Source: an uncultured Candidatus Melainabacteria bacterium
Lineage (GTDB): Bacteria > Cyanobacteriota > Vampirovibrionia > Gastranaerophilales > Gastranaerophilaceae
Reading direction: 5' to 3'
Assembly (NCBI GenBank): GCA_937891325.1
Contig: CALAFU010000097.1
Location: 1-10,662, forward strand
Length of the DNA stretch: 10,662 nucleotides
Below, one piece after another: positions 6,730 through 10,662 of this stretch; position 1 is the stretch's first letter, and the number at the start of each line of letters is the position of its first letter. Under the pieces are notes generated by a model. The model was not told the origin of the DNA. It saw only the letters and a list, made by a program, of their open reading frames with translations, and ran no database searches. The position numbers and the translations under genes were made by a program.

Positions 6730-6764
6730 AGAGGGAAGTATCAGTATATAAGAAGGTTAAAGTA

Positions 6765-9700
6765 ATGGCACAATACAGTAATAATGCGAGTGGCTTAAAT
6801 GTTTCAGTAGATAATAAAACGGTTAGTTCTACTGTTGATATAAAAGGTTTAAATATAAAGGGAGTAAGCAATATTACATTGTTGGACTCTAATGAGGCAA
6901 TCATAAAAAAAGGTAGTGAAATTGATTCAAGTCTTACAGCTGGAGACAACTACAATATTTATGGTGCACCTGCAAAATGGATTTTGGATAAAGAACAACA
7001 ATACAATAACTGTGGTATTGAATCTTGCTTAAATATTCTAGCAATTGCTGGTAAATACGATATCAAAGACCAAAACAAAGACGAAGATGAATTTACATTA
7101 TGGGCTATTACTAACAAATACACTTCTCAAACAACAGGAGAAGAAGAATACTATGGTGTAGATACTATTCCATACGGAAAACTAAATTTAGAAGATGGTG
7201 CAACAATATATGAACAAAGAAAAGAACTTTTAAAAGCGAAAGGCCTTGAATCAGGCAGTATCGGTAATTATGCAGAAGAAAGTGAAATTTGGTATAACAA
7301 TTTAGCGCAAACAGATAAGACAGTAAAAGAATTTAGTGATCAATATTCTGATATTTTAGACGAGTATGAAAAAATACAAGCTGATTATGAAGCCTATACA
7401 GAAGCAGGAAATGAAGAAGAAGCAAACAAATGCTTGACACAAATGATTGCTCTAGCTATTGAGGCTGAAGCAATACGAAAAGCATTAAATGAATATGTTA
7501 CTAGTGAATGGAATGACTATTTTTCAGCTAAATATAAAGAAGAAGATATTTTAAATAACCTTATTGATGCTGTAAAAGCTGGAAAAGCTGTAATTGCAGG
7601 TGGCGATGCAAGATACTTATGGCCAGATTATGAAAGTGAAGATTTTGCTGGACATGCTATTACACTATTGGGTGTTGTAACTGATAAAAACGGAAAAGCC
7701 GTTGGTTTCTACGTTCAAGATACAGGAAATCCTGATGTTGGTTTTTCATTTGTTTCAAACGAAACTTTAATGAAATTTATTACCTCTAATCATACTGATT
7801 ATTGGAATGGCGTAACACAAATGAACGTTACACTTGAAGATATTAAGAGTTGGGCAGACAAACTAAATGCAACAGGTAATAATTCAGACAATATTATTAC
7901 AGGTAACAGTTCTGATAACGTCTTAAGTGGTCTTGGTGGTAACGATACTCTTTATGGTAACGGCGGAAACGACACATTAGACGGTGGTGACGGAAACGAT
8001 TTACTTGACGGAGGAGAAGGTGATGACTCTCTAATCGGTGGTAATGGTAATGATACCCTAATTGGCGGTGCTGGCGACGACGTTCTACAAGGTGGAGCAG
8101 GAAACGACACTTATGTTTTCAGCAAAAATTGCGGAAACGATACAATTATTTTAGGTACAAGTGGTAAGGATAATTTGATTTTTACTGATGTTGCATTTGA
8201 CGATTTGCAATACGAAAAGAATGATTTAGATTTGATTATTACTTATAACAAAATCACTAATCCTGACAAACCAGATGATGAAGGTACTCCAGAAACTATT
8301 ATTATCAAAGATTATTTCAAAGCAAACAATCACTTCTTAGTTTCAGAGGTTCAAGATAGCTCTGGCTCTTCAAAAACACTACAAGAATTATTAACAGGAA
8401 ATATTCCTATAAACTTTAACGAAGATTCTGCAACTTTAGTTCACGGAACCTTCTTAGATGATAATATTACTGCACCAAGCGATAATGTTTATGACGACAC
8501 AATCTACGGTGCTGCTGGTAGTGATACAATTATTTCTTACGGCGGAAACGATGTAATTTACGGCGATAGCTTTGATGAAAATACCCCATTTGAACAAGAA
8601 ATCGAAGGTGAAACTTACGATGATTATATTGAAGCAGGTTTAGGCGATGATACAATTTATGGTGAAGCCGGAAATAATACAATAGTATTTAATGCAAATA
8701 ACACAATAACTGACGAAGAAGGAAACCAATCAATTGTAGGTGACGGAAATGATGTTGTATACTCTGGTCAAGGCACAGATGCACTTATATTTAGAGGTGT
8801 TGCATACAAAGATTTAACCTTCACTTTTGACGGTGATAACTTAATTATCAAATACGGCATGGATTCTGCAAATCCAGATAGTACAGTTACAATTATTGAT
8901 TACTTAAAAGATGAAAACCTAACAAGTTCTGTAAAATACATTGTTGACGGAAATAACGAAAGATTTACAATCAAAGACCAACTTCCAGGTTTTGTAATCA
9001 ATGGTACTGCTGACAAGAAAAACGAATTAAACGGCTCTAACTTGTCAGATACAATCACAGGTGGAAACTTAGCCGATTCAATTAACGGTGGCAAGGGCAA
9101 TGACTCTATTGACGGTGGCGACGGTAACGACACTATTTTTGGTGGTGACGGTGAAGATTATATCTTAGGCGGTGCCGGAAACGATGAAATTCACGGCGGA
9201 AGTGGTAACGATATAATTATCGGAGGAACAGGAAAAGATAAATTATACGGTGAAGAAGGCGATAACCAATTTATCTTTAACGCTGGTGACGGCAACGATA
9301 CTATTTTCTCAGGAAAAGGCAATGACACTATTATTCTTAAAGACTCTACTCTAGGTTCTTTGGAATTTATTAATGATAACAAAGGTAATTTGATTATTCG
9401 TGATACAGCAAATGATTTATCAATTACACTTGATGAATACTTTAAAAATAATGGCGCATCTTCAGTTAAAAACTTAGTTGATTCTACAGGAAAATCTTAC
9501 CATATTGGTAACTTGCTAGATGATTTAACAATGGAAGCTGATGCAAAATACGACAATGAACTAAATGGTTCATTCTTAGGTGAAAGAATTGACGGTAGCG
9601 ACAACAAAGATACAATTTATGGTAATGCTGGAAACGATACAATCTACGGTAACGGCGGTGACGATGTTTTATACGGCGGAGTTGGCGATGATGTATTGTA

Positions 9701-10662
9701 TGGTGGTGACGGCAACGATGAATTGTACGGCGAAGCTGGAAATAATGAAATTCACGGAGGAAAAGGTGACGATATCTTAAGCGGTGGTGACGGTGAAAAT
9801 AAAATTTATTTCAGCGCAGGCGACGGAAATGACACAATTCTTGCCGGAAAAGGTAATGATACTCTTATTTTTGAAGACTTTGAATTCTCAAAATTAAAAT
9901 ATGAAAAAGATCCATATTCAAACGATTTAATTATCAGATATGGCAATGTTGATAGTGAAGGAAATTATACAGATTCTGTAACAATCAAAGACTATTTCAA
10001 TACAAAAGTTAGAAAATCAATTTATAGAATTGAAGGTTTGTACAAAACAGGCTCTGACGAAATTATCAGAAGAGATATGGACTTTATTATTAACGATAAA
10101 GATACAGTTATTGGAATTGAAGCTCCAGAAAATAGAGTTAACAACATTACAGGCTCTATTTATAACGATTTAATTATTGGTGGTAGTGAACCAGAATTTA
10201 CAGGAAATAGTTATGACGGCGGGAACGGTAACGATACAATTATCGGCGGTGTCAGAGAAGATTTAATCTATGGCGGAAACGGCAACGACGTATTATACGG
10301 TGGTGACGACAGAGACACTATTTACGGTGGAAACGGTGACGATACAATTTATGGCGGTAATGGTAGTGACTTGTTGTATGGCGACGCAGGCGAAAATACC
10401 TTCCACTTTGAATCTGTAGAAAACCCTGATTCAGATATGCATTTATTGAATAATGATACTATTATTTCAGGCAAAGGGACTGATATTTTAGTATTTGATA
10501 ATGCAAAATATGATGATTTAGCATTTTTCCAAGAAGGAAACGATTTAATTATCAAATATGGCGATACAGATGCTTTAAAAGGAAATAATTCAGTTACAAT
10601 CAAGGATTATTTCAAATTAAAGGGTAATGTTTCAATAAAAACAATCAAAACTGTTGAAGGAC
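6765..10662 (+). CDS. Giant RTX protein with N-terminal cysteine-peptidase-like domain (partial, continues past the window)
   Basis: The frame from ATG 6765 stays open to the window end (1299 full codons). AGAAGG eight bases upstream supports the start. There is no N-terminal signal peptide, as expected for a type I secretion substrate whose export signal is at the C-terminus, outside the window. Residues 1-65 are a polar lead-in. About 66-325 look like a papain/C39-like peptidase: C83 in NNCGIES, H297 in GHAITLLGV and D319 in YVQDTGNP, with Gln78/79 as possible oxyanion residues. Residues 187-248 form a Glu/Ala-rich helical, probably coiled-coil, insertion between Cys and His. From residue 371 on come five modules of RTX nonapeptides (GGxGxDxUx, about 33 copies), which bind calcium and fold once secreted, each followed by a haemolysin-type calcium-binding-related domain ending in a KDYF-like motif. 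No secretion genes lie in the window. Likely roles are surface adhesin, secreted effector or self-processing protein; which one is not shown. Confidence 0.93.
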   Translation, partial: MAQYSNNASGLNVSVDNKTVSSTVDIKGLNIKGVSNITLLDSNEAIIKKGSEIDSSLTAGDNYNIYGAPAKWILDKEQQYNNCGIESCLNILAIAGKYDIKDQNKDEDEFTLWAITNKYTSQTTGEEEYYGVDTIPYGKLNLEDGATIYEQRKELLKAKGLESGSIGNYAEESEIWYNNLAQTDKTVKEFSDQYSDILDEYEKIQADYEAYTEAGNEEEANKCLTQMIALAIEAEAIRKALNEYVTSEWNDYFSAKYKEEDILNNLIDAVKAGKAVIAGGDARYLWPDYESEDFAGHAITLLGVVTDKNGKAVGFYVQDTGNPDVGFSFVSNETLMKFITSNHTDYWNGVTQMNVTLEDIKSWADKLNATGNNSDNIITGNSSDNVLSGLGGNDTLYGNGGNDTLDGGDGNDLLDGGEGDDSLIGGNGNDTLIGGAGDDVLQGGAGNDTYVFSKNCGNDTIILGTSGKDNLIFTDVAFDDLQYEKNDLDLIITYNKITNPDKPDDEGTPETIIIKDYFKANNHFLVSEVQDSSGSSKTLQELLTGNIPINFNEDSATLVHGTFLDDNITAPSDNVYDDTIYGAAGSDTIISYGGNDVIYGDSFDENTPFEQEIEGETYDDYIEAGLGDDTIYGEAGNNTIVFNANNTITDEEGNQSIVGDGNDVVYSGQGTDALIFRGVAYKDLTFTFDGDNLIIKYGMDSANPDSTVTIIDYLKDENLTSSVKYIVDGNNERFTIKDQLPGFVINGTADKKNELNGSNLSDTITGGNLADSINGGKGNDSIDGGDGNDTIFGGDGEDYILGGAGNDEIHGGSGNDIIIGGTGKDKLYGEEGDNQFIFNAGDGNDTIFSGKGNDTIILKDSTLGSLEFINDNKGNLIIRDTANDLSITLDEYFKNNGASSVKNLVDSTGKSYHIGNLLDDLTMEADAKYDNELNGSFLGERIDGSDNKDTIYGNAGNDTIYGNGGDDVLYGGVGDDVLYGGDGNDELYGEAGNNEIHGGKGDDILSGGDGENKIYFSAGDGNDTILAGKGNDTLIFEDFEFSKLKYEKDPYSNDLIIRYGNVDSEGNYTDSVTIKDYFNTKVRKSIYRIEGLYKTGSDEIIRRDMDFIINDKDTVIGIEAPENRVNNITGSIYNDLIIGGSEPEFTGNSYDGGNGNDTIIGGVREDLIYGGNGNDVLYGGDDRDTIYGGNGDDTIYGGNGSDLLYGDAGENTFHFESVENPDSDMHLLNNDTIISGKGTDILVFDNAKYDDLAFFQEGNDLIIKYGDTDALKGNNSVTIKDYFKLKGNVSIKTIKTVEG
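6960..7739 (+). other. Region coding for the papain/C39-like cysteine peptidase domain
   Basis: This part of the RTX gene encodes residues 66-325. The motif order Gln/Cys, then Gly-His followed by a hydrophobic strand, then a strand ending in Gln-Asp, is the usual active-site order of papain-fold peptidases (Cys83, His297, Asp319). The strand after His (AITLLGVVTD, then VGFYVQDTGNP) fits the two-strand His-Asp hairpin. The Cys-His spacing of 214 residues is far longer than in typical C39 domains and is explained in part by the helical stretch 187-248. A second cysteine, C88, is five residues after C83. Assignment is by motif reading only; a non-catalytic relative or another Cys-His hydrolase is possible. 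Confidence 0.55.
7875..8380 (+). repeat. RTX module 1
   Basis: Encodes seven clean tandem nonapeptides (from SGLGGNDTL to QGGAGNDTY, ending near 8118), then a calcium-binding-related domain with DNLIFTDVAFDDLQY, DLIITYN and IKDYF (Asp codon at 8310). The domain carries a Pro/Asp-rich loop (NPDKPDDEGTP) between its strands that the other modules lack or have shorter. Confidence 0.85.
8439..8940 (+). repeat. RTX module 2 (degenerate, with acidic insertion)
   Basis: Encodes only about four recognisable nonapeptides (YGAAGSDTI, ISYGGNDVI, EAGLGDDTI, YGEAGNNTI). They are interrupted by an acidic insertion near 8570-8625 (FDENTPFEQEIEGETYDD). The related domain follows (DALIFRGVAYKDLTF, DNLIIKYG, IIDYL with Asp at 8898); here the usual KDYF is altered to IDYL. 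It is the most diverged of the five modules. Confidence 0.8.
9003..9490 (+). repeat. RTX module 3
   Basis: Encodes about seven nonapeptides (NGGKGNDSI to YGEEGDNQF), then the joining segment NAGDGNDTIFSGKGNDTI and a related domain with GNLIIRD and DEYF (9432-9443). The joining segment is nearly the same as in module 4. Confidence 0.85.
9567..10050 (+). repeat. RTX module 4
   Basis: Encodes about eight nonapeptides (DGSDNKDTI to SGGDGENKI), the richest array in the window. The joining segment SAGDGNDTILAGKGNDTL and a related domain with NDLIIRYG and IKDYF (Asp codon at 9990) follow. Confidence 0.85.
10152..10662 (+). repeat. RTX module 5 (cut by the window end)
   Basis: Encodes about seven nonapeptides (DGGNGNDTI to YGDAGENTF), then NDTIISGKGTDILVF and a related domain with NDLIIKYG and IKDYF (Asp codon at 10605). 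The frame is still open at the last base, so further modules or the C-terminal secretion signal lie beyond. Confidence 0.83.

Noticed and set aside
7902..8118. Short periodic DNA repeats that could suggest a CRISPR or satellite array
   Set aside because: The period is 27 bases in coding phase without spacers, fully explained by RTX nonapeptides.
8900..9382. Reverse open frames with Pro/Leu/Ser-rich repeats
   Set aside because: They are complementary readings of the RTX glycine/aspartate repeats, and the forward frame is continuous and makes canonical nonapeptides.
9580..9780. Forward open frame in another phase within RTX module 4
   Set aside because: It is an out-of-frame reading of the nonapeptide repeats, with low-complexity Thr/Met content and no start signal.

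Overview
This is an AT-rich stretch of a bacterial chromosome (standard code, mixed strong and absent Shine-Dalgarno sites). It encodes several Sec-exported proteins and a very large RTX protein with no signal peptide, which implies a two-membrane cell with a type I secretion system. The low GC and the RTX module style would fit an uncultured gut lineage such as Gastranaerophilales (non-photosynthetic Cyanobacteria/Melainabacteria). This is an impression from sequence style, not a proven assignment. There are no tRNAs, rRNAs, insertion sequences or CRISPR arrays.

Left part (1-1823): the last codons of an unidentified gene lead directly into a secreted Pin1-like parvulin (95-454). It converges, with a 4-base gap, on a reverse-strand gene (459-1823). 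That gene encodes an exported protein with an alpha/beta domain followed by a long Lys/Gln/Glu-rich coiled coil. Its promoter sits so close to the ATG that the mRNA may be leaderless.

Middle part (1881-3722): cytidine deaminase cdd is followed by a small putative zinc-binding protein and an exported alpha/beta hydrolase with a GYSAG nucleophile elbow. The three genes are tightly spaced and probably one transcript.

Methyl-cycle operon (3786-6585): luxS, mtnN (overlapping luxS by 11 bases), an NhaC-superfamily transporter starting with GTG, and a small lysine-rich putative lipoprotein, closed by a rho-independent terminator at 6599-6630. MtnN removes adenine from S-adenosylhomocysteine, LuxS splits S-ribosylhomocysteine into homocysteine and the AI-2 precursor DPD, and the transporter may be a MetT-like methionine carrier rather than a plain Na+/H+ antiporter.

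Right part (6765 to the window end): an open-ended reading frame of at least 1299 codons with its own promoter. Its first ~365 residues look like a papain/C39-like cysteine peptidase (candidate triad Cys83, His297, Asp319) with a helical insertion. Then come five near-regular modules of about 180-195 residues, each made of RTX calcium-binding nonapeptides plus a haemolysin-type calcium-binding-related domain. The fifth module is cut by the window edge. This peptidase-RTX fusion is the most interesting object in the window.
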